DNA of 64,000 nucleotides from JAWMQL01 sp033283165 (GTDB lineage: Bacteria; Pseudomonadota; Gammaproteobacteria; Pseudomonadales; Halieaceae), in assembly GCA_033283165.1 (NCBI GenBank), contig JAWMQL010000001.1, forward strand, positions 496,001 to 560,000. Direction: 5' to 3'. Below are positions 26,342 through 35,878 of the stretch, piece by piece. The notes beneath the pieces were generated by a model. It saw nothing but the letters and a program-made list of their open reading frames with translations. It was not told where the DNA came from and did no database searches. Numbering within the stretch: position 1 is the first letter of the stretch; the number at the start of each line of letters is the position of its first letter. The translations under genes were made by a program, and so were the position numbers.

Positions 26342-27774
26342 ATCGCGGAGAGGCTGGTGCCGCGCAGCTGCTCCGGCAGGTATTCGGCGGGCTGCAGGGG
26401 CGGGGAGGGCTGCAACTCGGGGATGTCGTGCCACTGCAGGATTGCGTAGTAGTGGCGAATGTTCTGGACATAGGTGACGGCTTCCAACCCGCGGGCATAG
26501 CCCCGTTTCACGGTCTGGAAATACTTGCTTTTCTGTAGCTGCGGCAGCCGCTGCATCACGTCTGACCACAGGTGCGGGTCGCCGCCCTGGCGCTCGGTGA
26601 GAACCCGCGCATCTTCCAGGTGGCCGCGGCCGATATTGTAGGCGGCCAGGGCAAACCAGGTCCGGTCCGGGTCCTCGATGTCGTCCGGCAGGCGGCGTTT
26701 GATGTTTTTCAGGTAGCGGGCGCCACCGCGCAGGCTTTCCAGCGGGTCAAGCCTGTTTTTGACCCCCATTTCCCTGGCGGTAGGCAGGGTCAGCATCATC
26801 ATGCCCCGTACCCCGGTGGGGGAGGTGGCCTTCGGGTTCCAATGGGATTCCTGGTAAGCGATGGCCGCAAGCAGATGCCAGTCCATCTGGTACTCCGCCG
26901 CCACCTGCCGGATGAGGTCCCGGTAGTTGGGCAGGTCGTTGCGCAGGTTGCGAGCGAAGGTATGCGACCCGATACGGGTGGCATTGGCCACGTGCCCGAA
27001 GTATTCCTCCCGCAGTTTCGCGAGTTCACCGCTGTTCTGCAGGCCCAGCAGGAACTCGTCGATGTGCTCCCGCAGCCGTGTGGCGTCCTCCCCGGGAGGC
27101 AGGTACCACACCATATCCTGCTCCGCCTCCAGTTCGAAGGCCACCTTCAGGCTCGGGTAAAGACCCTGCTGCACCTTGAATTCGTTGGAATCCAGCACTG
27201 CCAGTTGCGCCTCGCCGCTATCGACCAGTTCCAGCAGCTCCATGGAGTCGGCGCCCTGGATTTCCTGCCATACCAGGCCCGGCATTTGCCCGTTTCGCAG
27301 CCTGGACAGGAACTCGGCGTGGCTGCTGCCCGCCAGTACCACCAGTTGCATACCGGCTGCATCCTCCAGGCTGCGGGGGCGGCGGTCGCCCGCACGGTAG
27401 ACAACCTGCGGGGTCAGCCGGTCGTAGGGCAGGCTGTGGTCGTAGGCCTGCTGGCGTGCGGAGGTCAGGGTCAGCCCCGCGGCAGCCAGGTCTGACTTGC
27501 GCAGGTCCAGGGTCCGGAACAGGTCGGGCAGGTTGGACGCAGTTTCCAGTTTCAGGCGGACACCCAGTTCTTCGGCGAGCCGGCGGGTGAGTGCGTATTC
27601 GTAACCTTCCGGGCCGGTCTTGTCGTAGTAGTAGGTGGTGGGGCTGTTACGGGTTATCACGCGCAGTTCGCCGCGGTCCAGCACGCGATCCAACTGATCC
27701 CCCTGTTGGCCACAGGCAAGCAGCAGGCAGCCCGACAACAGGGCCGGCAGGGCGGTATAAAGGTACCTGAACAT
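26338..27774 (-). CDS. mltF: Membrane-bound lytic murein transglycosylase F
   Basis: A 478-residue lipoprotein that cuts peptidoglycan glycan strands to 1,6-anhydromuropeptides at the inner face of the outer membrane. A lipobox (LLLACGQQ) ends the signal sequence. Residues about 35-260 form a periplasmic-binding-protein-like regulatory domain (LRVITRNSPTTYYYDKTGPEGYEYAL). From about 290 the SLT domain has the catalytic Glu in AYQESHWNP, then SPTGVRGMMMLT and LAAYNIGRGHLEDAR. Length and domain order match Escherichia coli MltF. It is divergent from purL, as in E. coli. Confidence 0.95.
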   Translation of the reverse strand: MFRYLYTALPALLSGCLLLACGQQGDQLDRVLDRGELRVITRNSPTTYYYDKTGPEGYEYALTRRLAEELGVRLKLETASNLPDLFRTLDLRKSDLAAAGLTLTSARQQAYDHSLPYDRLTPQVVYRAGDRRPRSLEDAAGMQLVVLAGSSHAEFLSRLRNGQMPGLVWQEIQGADSMELLELVDSGEAQLAVLDSNEFKVQQGLYPSLKVAFELEAEQDMVWYLPPGEDATRLREHIDEFLLGLQNSGELAKLREEYFGHVANATRIGSHTFARNLRNDLPNYRDLIRQVAAEYQMDWHLLAAIAYQESHWNPKATSPTGVRGMMMLTLPTAREMGVKNRLDPLESLRGGARYLKNIKRRLPDDIEDPDRTWFALAAYNIGRGHLEDARVLTERQGGDPHLWSDVMQRLPQLQKSKYFQTVKRGYARGLEAVTYVQNIRHYYAILQWHDIPELQPSPPLQPAEYLPEQLRGTSLSAI

Positions 27775-27915
27775 GGTTTTATTCTAGCGCCTCGGGCGGC
27801 CCGTGCGAACGATATTATTTCAGCGGCATTCACCCCGGTTTGCAGTTAACCCCGGCAGGCAAAACCAGTACAATAGCGCCTTTCTCCAACCCCTCCCTCT
27901 GGAGCTAATCACAGC
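27775..27915. promoter_or_regulatory. Divergent mltF / purL promoter region
   Basis: This 141-bp spacer must drive both genes. A TACAAT hexamer at about 27869 could be a purL -10 box, though no good -35 lies 16-18 bp before it. A TAGAAT on the minus strand near 27785 could serve mltF. I see no PurR-type ACGCAAACG palindrome. GGAG at 27901 is the purL ribosome-binding site, with a rather long spacing of 11 bases. Confidence 0.35.
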
Positions 27916-30900
27916 ATGCTAATCCTGCGCGGTGCACCGGCCCTGTCAGCTTTTCGACTGGACAAGCTCGCACCCACGCTCTCCGCCATACATCCCGACA
28001 TCCTGATCCACCACACCGAGTTCGTGCATTTTGCCGACCTGGCGGCAGACCCGGATTCATCGCAGCGGCAGGTCCTGGAGGAACTGCTGCAGTACGGCCC
28101 ACAGCCGGAGGATGCGCTGGCGCACCCGGGAGAGGGGGGCGAACTGTTCCTGGTGGTGCCGCGCCCGGGCACGATTTCGCCCTGGTCCAGCAAGGCAACG
28201 GACATTGCCCACAATTGCGGGCTGGCGGTGGTGAGGCGACTGGAGCGTGGCACGGCCTACTACCTCGACCTGCCCGTCGACCTGGATGCCGGGCAGCGCC
28301 AGCAGGTAGCAGCCAGCCTGCACGACCGGATGACCGAGGCGGTGTTGGACGACCTGGCGCAGGCGAAGGTACTGTTTGAAGAGGCGCGGCCCGCAGCCCT
28401 GACAACCGTGGACATTATCGGGGGTGGTCGCGAGGCCCTGCTCGCGGCCGACCGTGAACTGGGCCTGGCGCTGGCCGATGACGAAATCGACTACCTGGTG
28501 GACAGCTTCACCACCCTCGGACGCAACCCGAACGACGTCGAGCTGATGATGTTCGCCCAGGCCAACTCGGAGCACTGCCGGCACAAGATATTCAATGCCA
28601 GCTGGAGCATCGACGGCGAGGAACAGGACCTGTCCCTGTTCAAGATGATCAAGAATACCTACGCCCTTGGCGGTGAAAACGTTCTGTCCGCGTATTCCGA
28701 TAATGCGGCCGTGGTGGCCGGTCATCGCGCCGGGCGCTTTTATCCAGACCCGGAAAGCGGCGAGTACGGTTTCCGGCACGAGGACATTCACCTGCTGATG
28801 AAGGTGGAGACCCACAACCATCCCACGGCTATCGCGCCCTTTCCCGGTGCCGGCACGGGCTCTGGCGGAGAGATCCGGGATGAGGGGGCGGTGGGCCGGG
28901 GCTCCAAGCCCAAGGTGGGCCTGACCGGTTTCTCAGTGTCCAATCTCAATATCCCCGGTTACCGGCACCCCTGGGAAGGGGACTACGGCAAGCCGGGACG
29001 CATTGTCTCCGCCCTGGATATCATGATCGAGGGCCCAATCGGCGGGGCCGCTTTCAACAACGAATTTGGCCGACCCAACCTGTGCGGGTATTTCCGCAGC
29101 TTCGAACAGAGTGCTCCGGGACCGGCCGGGGACGAGGTGCGCGGTTACCACAAGCCGATCATGATCGCGGGTGGTTATGGCAATATCCGCGCGGAGCACG
29201 TCAATAAGGGGGAGTTTTCCCCGGGCGCCAAACTGATCGTGCTCGGCGGACCCGCCATGCTGATCGGTCTCGGCGGGGGGGCCGCTTCCTCGATGGCCTC
29301 GGGGCAGAGCGCAGAGGATCTCGACTTTGCCTCGGTGCAGCGCCAGAACCCGGAAATCGAGCGTCGTTGCCAGGAGGTCATCGACCGCTGCTGGCAGTTG
29401 GGGTCCGACAATCCCATCGCCTTTATCCACGACGTGGGCGCCGGCGGCCTGTCCAACGCGTTTCCGGAACTGGTCAAGGACGGCAAGCGCGGCGGTCGCT
29501 TCGAACTGCGTAATGTGCCGAACGACGAGCCGGGTATGTCGCCTCTGGAGATCTGGTGCAACGAGTCACAGGAGCGCTACGTCATGGCGGTGGAGCCCGA
29601 GCACCTGGCCACCTTCGAAGCTATCTGTGAACGGGAGCGCTGCCCCTTCGCGGTGGTCGGCGAGGCAACCGAGGAAATGCACCTGACCCTGGGCGACAGT
29701 CTGTTCGATAACGCCCCGATCGACCTGCCCATGTCGGTGCTGTTCGGCAAGCCGCCGAAAATGCATCGCAGTGTCCAGCGCCAGTCAATCAAGCACCGCT
29801 CCCTGCAACTGGCGGTCAGCCCCTCGCAGGCGGCGGAGCTCGTACTGCAGTTGCCTGCAGTTGCCAGCAAGAGTTTCCTCATAACCATCGGCGACAGGAC
29901 CGTCACCGGCATGGTGGCCAGGGACCAGATGGTGGGTCCCTGGCAGGTGCCCGTAGCGGACTGCGCGGTCACCACGGTGTCCCTGGACTCCTGCGCCGGC
30001 GAAGCCATGGCGATGGGGGAGCGTACACCCCTGGCTCTGGTGGACGGGCCCGCCTCCGGGCGGATGGCGGTGGCGGAGGCAATCACCAATATCAGCGCGG
30101 CCGCCATTGCCGATATCAGCGATATCAGGCTGAGCGCCAACTGGATGTGCGCGGCCGGCCACGGGGTCGAGGATGAGGCCCTGTTCGACACGGTGCGTGC
30201 CATCGGGATGGAGTTCTGTCCCGCCCTGGGCATAACCATCCCGGTGGGCAAGGATTCCATGTCCATGCGTACCACCTGGGATGATGGCGGGGAACCGAAA
30301 GCGGTGACGGCGCCGCTGTCGCTGATCGTGTCCGCTTTTACACCGGTTGTGGATGCGCGTCTGTCCCTGACGCCGCAGGTGCAGCCGAGCGCCGAGGACA
30401 GCCTGATCCTGATCGACCTGGGGCGCGGTGCCAACCGCCTCGGTGGTTCTGCGCTGGCGCAGGTTTTCGGGCAGCTGGGGGACCGGGTGCCCGACATCGA
30501 CCGGGTGGACGATCTAAAGGCCTTTTTCCAGCTGGTGCAGGAACACCTGCAGGCGGGTAAGCTGCTGGCTTACCACGACCGCTCCGATGGTGGCCTGCTG
30601 GCGACCGTGCTGGAGATGGCCTTTGCCGGCCATTGCGGGCTGCAGCTGGACCTGTCTTCAGTGCCAGGGGACATCCTCGGCAAATTGTTCAACGAGGAAG
30701 CCGGCGCGGTATTGCAGGTCCCGGGGGAGCAACTGGCATCCTTCCTGGCGCGTGCCTCGGAGCTGGGCCTGGGTGACTGCAGCCATATCATTGGCGGCGC
30801 CTACCCCGGTGACCACATCGCCATTGTCGATGGCGACGCGGTGGTACTGGAAGACAGTCGCGCGCGCCTGCAAAAGCTATGGGCCAGGACCAGTTGCGAG

Positions 30901-31812
30901 GTCCAGTCGCTGCGGGATAACCCGTCCTGCGCGGGAGAGGAATTTGCCCGCATCACACAGGATGATCCCGGCCTGTCCGCAGTCCTGACTTTTGACCCGG
31001 CCGAGGATGTCAGCGCACCCTTTGTCAGCACCGGTGCCCGGCCGCGGGTGGCGGTGCTGCGGGAGCAGGGAGTCAACGGCCACGTGGAAATGGCGGCTGC
31101 TTTTCACCGCGCGGGCTTTACCCCGGTCGATGTGCACATGAGCGATATTCTCGGCGGTCGCCGGAACCTGGCAGAATTCAAGGGTCTGGTAGCCTGCGGT
31201 GGTTTTTCCTACGGCGACGTGCTGGGCGCCGGCGAGGGCTGGGCCAAGAGTGTGCGCTTCAACGAGGCGGTGCGAGAGCAATTCCGGTCTTTTTTCCTGC
31301 GCGAGGACAGCTTCACCCTGGGTGTATGCAATGGCTGCCAGATGGTGTCTACCCTGAAAGACCTGATCCCGGGGGCCGAGCACTGGCCCCGCTTCGTGCG
31401 CAATCGCTCGGAGCAATTCGAAGCGCGCCTGGCCCTGGTGCGGGTGGAGGACAGCCCGTCCATCCTGTTGGGGGGCATGGCGGGTTCCCACCTGCCAATC
31501 GCTGTGGCCCACGGCGAGGGCCGTGCCGAGTTCAGCGGCGCCGAGGCCGAGGCCGCCTGCGAGCACAGCGGCACCATTGCCCTGCGCTATCTCGAGAACG
31601 ACCTGACGGTGGCGAGTGCCTACCCGGCCAATCCCAACGGCTCTCCGGCGGGCATTACCGGCCTGACCAGCGCCGACGGCCGGGCCACCATCATGATGCC
31701 GCACCCGGAACGGGTATTCCGCACCGTGCAGCACTCCTGGGAGCCGCCAGGCTGGGGTGAGGACGGCGGCTGGATGAGGCTGTTCCGCAATGCCCGGGCC
31801 TGGGTGGCTTGA
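27916..31812 (+). CDS. purL: Phosphoribosylformylglycinamidine synthase PurL
   Basis: A 1298-residue single-chain FGAM synthase, the fourth step of purine synthesis: FGAR + glutamine + ATP give FGAM. An N-terminal PurS-like domain comes first, then the AIR-synthase-type halves with QANSEHCRHKIFNASW and KVETHNHPTAIAPFPGAGTG. The C-terminal glutaminase domain has the nucleophilic Cys in TLGVCNGCQM (about residue 1138) and the partner His/Glu in MMPHPERVFR. Size matches the large gammaproteobacterial form and not the split PurL/Q/S form. It is followed at 99 bp by secD, a pairing not seen in Escherichia coli. Confidence 0.97.
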   Translation: MLILRGAPALSAFRLDKLAPTLSAIHPDILIHHTEFVHFADLAADPDSSQRQVLEELLQYGPQPEDALAHPGEGGELFLVVPRPGTISPWSSKATDIAHNCGLAVVRRLERGTAYYLDLPVDLDAGQRQQVAASLHDRMTEAVLDDLAQAKVLFEEARPAALTTVDIIGGGREALLAADRELGLALADDEIDYLVDSFTTLGRNPNDVELMMFAQANSEHCRHKIFNASWSIDGEEQDLSLFKMIKNTYALGGENVLSAYSDNAAVVAGHRAGRFYPDPESGEYGFRHEDIHLLMKVETHNHPTAIAPFPGAGTGSGGEIRDEGAVGRGSKPKVGLTGFSVSNLNIPGYRHPWEGDYGKPGRIVSALDIMIEGPIGGAAFNNEFGRPNLCGYFRSFEQSAPGPAGDEVRGYHKPIMIAGGYGNIRAEHVNKGEFSPGAKLIVLGGPAMLIGLGGGAASSMASGQSAEDLDFASVQRQNPEIERRCQEVIDRCWQLGSDNPIAFIHDVGAGGLSNAFPELVKDGKRGGRFELRNVPNDEPGMSPLEIWCNESQERYVMAVEPEHLATFEAICERERCPFAVVGEATEEMHLTLGDSLFDNAPIDLPMSVLFGKPPKMHRSVQRQSIKHRSLQLAVSPSQAAELVLQLPAVASKSFLITIGDRTVTGMVARDQMVGPWQVPVADCAVTTVSLDSCAGEAMAMGERTPLALVDGPASGRMAVAEAITNISAAAIADISDIRLSANWMCAAGHGVEDEALFDTVRAIGMEFCPALGITIPVGKDSMSMRTTWDDGGEPKAVTAPLSLIVSAFTPVVDARLSLTPQVQPSAEDSLILIDLGRGANRLGGSALAQVFGQLGDRVPDIDRVDDLKAFFQLVQEHLQAGKLLAYHDRSDGGLLATVLEMAFAGHCGLQLDLSSVPGDILGKLFNEEAGAVLQVPGEQLASFLARASELGLGDCSHIIGGAYPGDHIAIVDGDAVVLEDSRARLQKLWARTSCEVQSLRDNPSCAGEEFARITQDDPGLSAVLTFDPAEDVSAPFVSTGARPRVAVLREQGVNGHVEMAAAFHRAGFTPVDVHMSDILGGRRNLAEFKGLVACGGFSYGDVLGAGEGWAKSVRFNEAVREQFRSFFLREDSFTLGVCNGCQMVSTLKDLIPGAEHWPRFVRNRSEQFEARLALVRVEDSPSILLGGMAGSHLPIAVAHGEGRAEFSGAEAEAACEHSGTIALRYLENDLTVASAYPANPNGSPAGITGLTSADGRATIMMPHPERVFRTVQHSWEPPGWGEDGGWMRLFRNARAWVA

Positions 31813-31832
31813 GGTGCCTTGAAGTCGCACCC

Positions 31833-31860
31833 TTGAGCCCCCATATCGAGTCTTTATAAT
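31833..31860 (+). promoter_or_regulatory. Candidate sigma-70 promoter for secDF
   Basis: A TTGAGC -35 box (31833-31838) and a perfect TATAAT -10 box (31855-31860) are separated by 16 bp, 51 bp before the secD start. It lies in the 98-bp gap after purL, so secDF need not depend on purL transcription. Confidence 0.6.
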
Positions 31861-31910
31861 GACGCGTTTTTTCACGGGGCGTTCCCGGCGTCCCTCAACC
31901 GAGCCATAAC

Positions 31911-33791
31911 ATGCTGAATAAATATCCCCTGTGGAAATACCTGCTGGTACTTACCGTGATACTGGTGGGGCTGTTCTACGCCGCCCCCAACCTTTACGCG
32001 CCCGACCCGGCATTACAGATCACCGGTGAAAGCAGTGCCCAGGTCATAGACCAGGAAATCCTGGGCCGGGCCCACGAGGCGCTGGCCGAGGCCGGTATTG
32101 AGTACTTCGGCGAAGAGACCAGCGCCGACGGCCGCAACGCCCTGATCCGCCTGCGCGATGCGGAACAACAGCTCAGCGCCCAGGCCAGAGTGTCGCGCGT
32201 GCTGGGCGATGGCTATATCGTGGCCCTCAACCTGGCGCCCACCACGCCAAGCTGGCTCAGTGACTATGGCGCCCAACCCATGAAGCTGGGACTGGACCTG
32301 AGTGGCGGTGTTCACTTCAAGCTCGAGGTGGACGTCGACGCGGCGGTGGAGCGGCGCATGGAAAGCTACGTCAATATGGTCAAGCGGGAGTTGCGCGAGG
32401 AGCGGATCCGCGGACTGGTCTCACTCACGGGCGGCAGGCAGCTGGAGGCCCGGTTCAGTTCCGAGGAGTTGCGTGAGCAGGCGCGGGACGTTATCGCCGA
32501 CAACCATCCCGAGTTGGCACTGGAGCGGGTGGACGAGGAGAACAGCTGGAACCTCACGGGCACCATGACCGAGCAGGCGATCAAGGACATCGTCGATTAT
32601 TCCGTGGGCCAGAACCTCACCACCCTGCGCAACCGGGTCGATGAACTCGGTGTCTCTGAACCGCTGGTGCAGCGGCAGGGGAGCAACCGGATCGTGGTGG
32701 AGCTGCCCGGCATCCAGGACACAGCGGAGGCCAAGCGTATCCTGGGCAAGGTCGCAAATCTCGAGTTCAGGCTGGTAGCCAACCGCGACGCGCCCGCTTC
32801 GGAGAAGCAGCGATTCGAGTATCGCAGCGAAGACCGTGCGGGCATGAACGAGTGGCTGGAGCGGGACGTGATCATTACCGGGGAGCGGGTGTCCAATGCC
32901 CAGGCCTCCTTTGACCAGAATGGCCGGCCCAACGTCCTGATCACCCTCGACAGCGAGGGCGGGACGCTGATGTCCCGGGCAACCCGGAATAACATCAAGC
33001 GCCGCATGGGCGTGCTGTTCATCGAACGCAAGTACCGGACCCGCTACGACACCGATGAAAACGGGGCCGAAGTGGTCGTCAAGACGCCCTACGACGAGAA
33101 AAAGCTGTTGACCGCACCGGTTATCCAGAGCGCATTGGGCGCGCAGTTCCAGATTACCGGATTGGACAACCCGCTGGAGGCCTCCGAACTCGCGCTGATG
33201 CTGCGGGCAGGTGCGCTGGCGGCGCCGATCAGTTTTGTCGAGGAACGCACCGTGGGGCCCAGCCTGGGGGCGGAAAATATCCGCCTCGGTGTGAAGTCGG
33301 TGCAGTACGGACTGGCACTGGTGGTATTGTTCATGGTGGTCTACTACCGGGTGTTCGGCGTGGCGGCGGTGATTGCCCTGAGTACCAACCTGGTGCTGAT
33401 GATCGCTTTCATGTCGCTGATCGGGGCGACCCTGACCCTGCCGGGTATCGCGGGTATCGTGCTTACCGTGGGTATGGCGGTTGATGCCAACGTGCTGATT
33501 TTCTCGCGAATACGGGAGGAACTCGCCAATGGCATGTCGCCTCAGATGGCTATCCACGCGGGCTTTGAACGGGCCGTGGCCACCATCATGGATGCCAATA
33601 TTACCACCCTGATCGTGGCGCTGATCCTGTATGCCGTGGGTACCGGCCCGGTGAAGGGCTTTGCAGTGACCCTGTCCGTGGGCATCGTAACGTCCATGTT
33701 CACTGCAATCATGGGCACCCGGGCGCTGGTTAACCTGTTCTACGGCGGTCGCCGGGTGAAAACGCTGTCCATCGGAGGAAAGGCCGCATGA
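31911..33791 (+). CDS. secD: Protein translocase subunit SecD
   Basis: A 626-residue inner-membrane protein that, with SecF, uses proton-motive force to help pull secreted proteins across SecYEG. One N-terminal membrane segment (YLLVLTVILVGLFYAAPNLY) is followed by a large periplasmic domain with the conserved LGLDLSGGVHFKLEVD and GNKLR-type region (LTTLRNRVDELGVSEPLVQRQG). Five C-terminal membrane segments follow, including GIAGIVLTVGMAVDANVLIFSRIREEL with the conserved Asp. The ribosome-binding site is weak. The usual upstream partners yajC and tgt are absent here. The stop overlaps the secF start. Confidence 0.96.
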   Translation: MLNKYPLWKYLLVLTVILVGLFYAAPNLYAPDPALQITGESSAQVIDQEILGRAHEALAEAGIEYFGEETSADGRNALIRLRDAEQQLSAQARVSRVLGDGYIVALNLAPTTPSWLSDYGAQPMKLGLDLSGGVHFKLEVDVDAAVERRMESYVNMVKRELREERIRGLVSLTGGRQLEARFSSEELREQARDVIADNHPELALERVDEENSWNLTGTMTEQAIKDIVDYSVGQNLTTLRNRVDELGVSEPLVQRQGSNRIVVELPGIQDTAEAKRILGKVANLEFRLVANRDAPASEKQRFEYRSEDRAGMNEWLERDVIITGERVSNAQASFDQNGRPNVLITLDSEGGTLMSRATRNNIKRRMGVLFIERKYRTRYDTDENGAEVVVKTPYDEKKLLTAPVIQSALGAQFQITGLDNPLEASELALMLRAGALAAPISFVEERTVGPSLGAENIRLGVKSVQYGLALVVLFMVVYYRVFGVAAVIALSTNLVLMIAFMSLIGATLTLPGIAGIVLTVGMAVDANVLIFSRIREELANGMSPQMAIHAGFERAVATIMDANITTLIVALILYAVGTGPVKGFAVTLSVGIVTSMFTAIMGTRALVNLFYGGRRVKTLSIGGKAA

Positions 33792-34702
33792 AGACCATCA
33801 ATTTCATGGGCCAGCGCAAACTGGCTATTACCCTGTCGCTGTTGCTGGTGCTGGCGTCGATCGGCTCGCTGGCCGTGAAGCAGCTCAACTGGGGGCTGGA
33901 CTTCACCGGCGGTACCCTGGTGGAAGTGCATTACAGCGAGACGGCTGATCTCAACGCGATCCGGGACACCCTGGATAACAACGGCTACGCGGGCGCCATC
34001 GTGGTCAGCTTCGGTACCGACCGCGACGTGCTGATTCGCCTGCCCCAGGGTTACTCCGACAAGGAGGGGGCGGCGATGCTCCAGACCCTGGAGGAATCGA
34101 GCGCCGCCTCGGTGGAATTGCGCCGGATCGAATTCGTGGGACCCCAGGTGGGTGAGGAACTGCGCGAGCAGGGTGGCCTGGCCATGTTACTGGCGCTGGG
34201 ACTGGTGATGCTGTACATCGCGTTCAGGTTCCAGTTCAAGTTCGCCCTCGGCGCGGTGGTTGCGCTGGTCCACGACGTGGTGATCGTGCTGGGCTTCTTC
34301 TCCCTGACGGGGAAGGAATTCGATCTCACCGTACTGGCAGCGATCCTGGCGGTGATCGGTTACTCGCTGAACGATACCATCGTGGTGTCGGACCGGATAA
34401 GGGAAAACTTTCGCAAGATTCGCCGTTCGGAACCGGTGGAAGTGATCAATATCTCCCTGACGGAGACCCTGGGCCGCACCCTGGTCACGTCCCTGACCAC
34501 CCTGCTGGTGCTGGTCGCACTGGCTCTTTTCGGTGGCGAGATGATCAACAGTTTCGCCGTGGCACTGATCGTCGGTGTCGCGGTGGGTACCTATTCCTCT
34601 ATCTATGTAGCGGCCAATGCCCTGTTGATGATGGGCGTCAGCAAGGAGGACCTGATCATCCCGCCCAGGGAGGGCGCCGAGCAGGAAGACCTGATGCCCT
34701 GA
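33788..34702 (+). CDS. secF: Protein translocase subunit SecF
   Basis: A 304-residue SecF with six membrane segments. The first periplasmic part has LNWGLDFTGGTLVEV. The membrane domain has the family block VIGYSLNDTIVVSDRIRENFRK with the conserved Asp. Its ATG overlaps the secD stop (ATGA), so the two are translationally coupled and made in balance. The last residues (PREGAEQEDLMP) form an acidic cytosolic tail. Confidence 0.96.
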   Translation: MKTINFMGQRKLAITLSLLLVLASIGSLAVKQLNWGLDFTGGTLVEVHYSETADLNAIRDTLDNNGYAGAIVVSFGTDRDVLIRLPQGYSDKEGAAMLQTLEESSAASVELRRIEFVGPQVGEELREQGGLAMLLALGLVMLYIAFRFQFKFALGAVVALVHDVVIVLGFFSLTGKEFDLTVLAAILAVIGYSLNDTIVVSDRIRENFRKIRRSEPVEVINISLTETLGRTLVTSLTTLLVLVALALFGGEMINSFAVALIVGVAVGTYSSIYVAANALLMMGVSKEDLIIPPREGAEQEDLMP

Positions 34703-34715
34703 GCGGAAGGTCGCC

Positions 34716-35759
34716 GTGAGCCTGACCATTCCACTGAGCCTGGACGACATTACCAGCCCATGGTTGAGTCGGGCCCTGGCAGCGCCGGTCGATGATTTCC
34801 GGATCGTAGACGCGCATTCGGGCACCACCGGTCGCGCCGTACTGGAACTGAAGCACGCCGCGCCAGCACTCCCGCGGCGGCTGTTTGTCAAGCTGCCGCC
34901 AACGGATGCGGCCCAGCGCGACTTCGTCACCGCCAACGGCATGGGTCGGCGCGAGGTGCGTTTTTACAACACCCTTGGCGGCGAGGTGCCGGTGCGGGTA
35001 CCCCGCTGTTATTTTGCCGCCAGTGACGAGCGCGGCGAATGCTATATCATGTTGCTCGAGCAGCTGGAAGACAGTGGCTGCGCGTTCCGCAATGCCTCCT
35101 CGATCTACTCACTCGACTACGTGCGCGCCATGTTGCGCGCTTTTGCCAGCCTGCACGCGGCCTATTGGGACAGCCCGCGTTTCGGCGCCGACCTGCAATG
35201 GCTGCAACCGCCGCCGCAGCACGACATCGCCAGGCAGCTGGTCACCGTGGCGCTGGAGCGATACGGCGCCGACATGCCACCGGTGTTTTCTGACCTGGCG
35301 CGATTGTACCTGGAGCAGGCGGACGCGATTCATCGCCTCTGGGGACAGGGTGTGCCGACGGTGGTGCACGGCGATGTGCACGACGGCAACCTGTTCCGGC
35401 AGGGTGATGAGCCCGGCTTTCTGGACTGGGCCATGGTGTCCCGCTTTCCGGCAATGCGCGATGTGGGCTTTTTCCTGGCGGGCACCCTGACGCCGGAAGA
35501 CCAGCTGGCGCACGGCCGGGCGCTACTGGCCTGGTACCGCACCTGCCTGGAGGAACAGGGTGTTATGCCGCCGGCACTGGAACAGCTGCAGCGCGAATAC
35601 GCCAGGCACGCGGCCTATGTCTGGCTGGGGGCGACGGTGACCCTGGCCATGGGGGACGCCTGGCAGCCGGTCAATTACGTCCAGACCTCGCTGCGACGCC
35701 TGCACCTGGCGCTGGAGCACCTGGGCAGCGTGGCTGAACTGCGCGCCGGTATCCAGTAA
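34716..35759 (+). CDS. Aminoglycoside/ecdysteroid-kinase-like phosphotransferase
   Basis: A 347-residue protein of the protein-kinase-like APH superfamily. The catalytic loop is VVHGDVHDGNLF and the metal-binding Asp follows in GFLDWAMV. An ATP-binding Lys is likely in RRLFVKLPP, and FYNTLGGEVPVRVPRCYF matches the ecdysteroid-kinase-like group. It probably phosphorylates a small hydroxylated molecule; antibiotic resistance is not implied. Translation starts at GTG 34716 after GGAAGGT, 14 bp after secF, so it may be read through from secF. A palindromic repeat begins on the base after its stop codon. Confidence 0.75.
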   Translation: MSLTIPLSLDDITSPWLSRALAAPVDDFRIVDAHSGTTGRAVLELKHAAPALPRRLFVKLPPTDAAQRDFVTANGMGRREVRFYNTLGGEVPVRVPRCYFAASDERGECYIMLLEQLEDSGCAFRNASSIYSLDYVRAMLRAFASLHAAYWDSPRFGADLQWLQPPPQHDIARQLVTVALERYGADMPPVFSDLARLYLEQADAIHRLWGQGVPTVVHGDVHDGNLFRQGDEPGFLDWAMVSRFPAMRDVGFFLAGTLTPEDQLAHGRALLAWYRTCLEEQGVMPPALEQLQREYARHAAYVWLGATVTLAMGDAWQPVNYVQTSLRRLHLALEHLGSVAELRAGIQ

Positions 35760-35866
35760 TTTCGGGGACAGTTTACTTAATTCAGAGGATTCTGGCGGAG
35801 CTCATAACGCTGGAAATTAATTAAGTAAACTGTCCCCGAAATTGTCCCCGAAATTATCCCCTGAAT
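35760..35866. repeat. GGGGAC-type palindromic repeat, 23-bp arms
   Basis: Two perfect 23-bp inverted arms (35760-35782 and 35819-35841) flank a 36-bp loop. Extra GTCCCC copies follow to about 35866. The arm core GGGGACAGTTTACTTAATT is identical to that in the element at 60171-60241. It starts on the base after the kinase stop codon and sits between two convergent genes, where it could act as a bidirectional terminator. It resembles REP-type palindromes moved by RAYT/Y1-type transposases; no transposase is in the window. Confidence 0.85.
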
Positions 35867-35878
35867 TGGTGGATAGGG

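Noticed and set aside
34716..35759. Antibiotic-resistance phosphotransferase
   Set aside because: The APH fold is shared by many small-molecule kinases and the sequence is closer to ecdysteroid-kinase-like proteins; resistance cannot be claimed.
35760..35866. Transposon end or insertion sequence
   Set aside because: No transposase gene or target-site duplication is visible near it; it is a short palindromic repeat.
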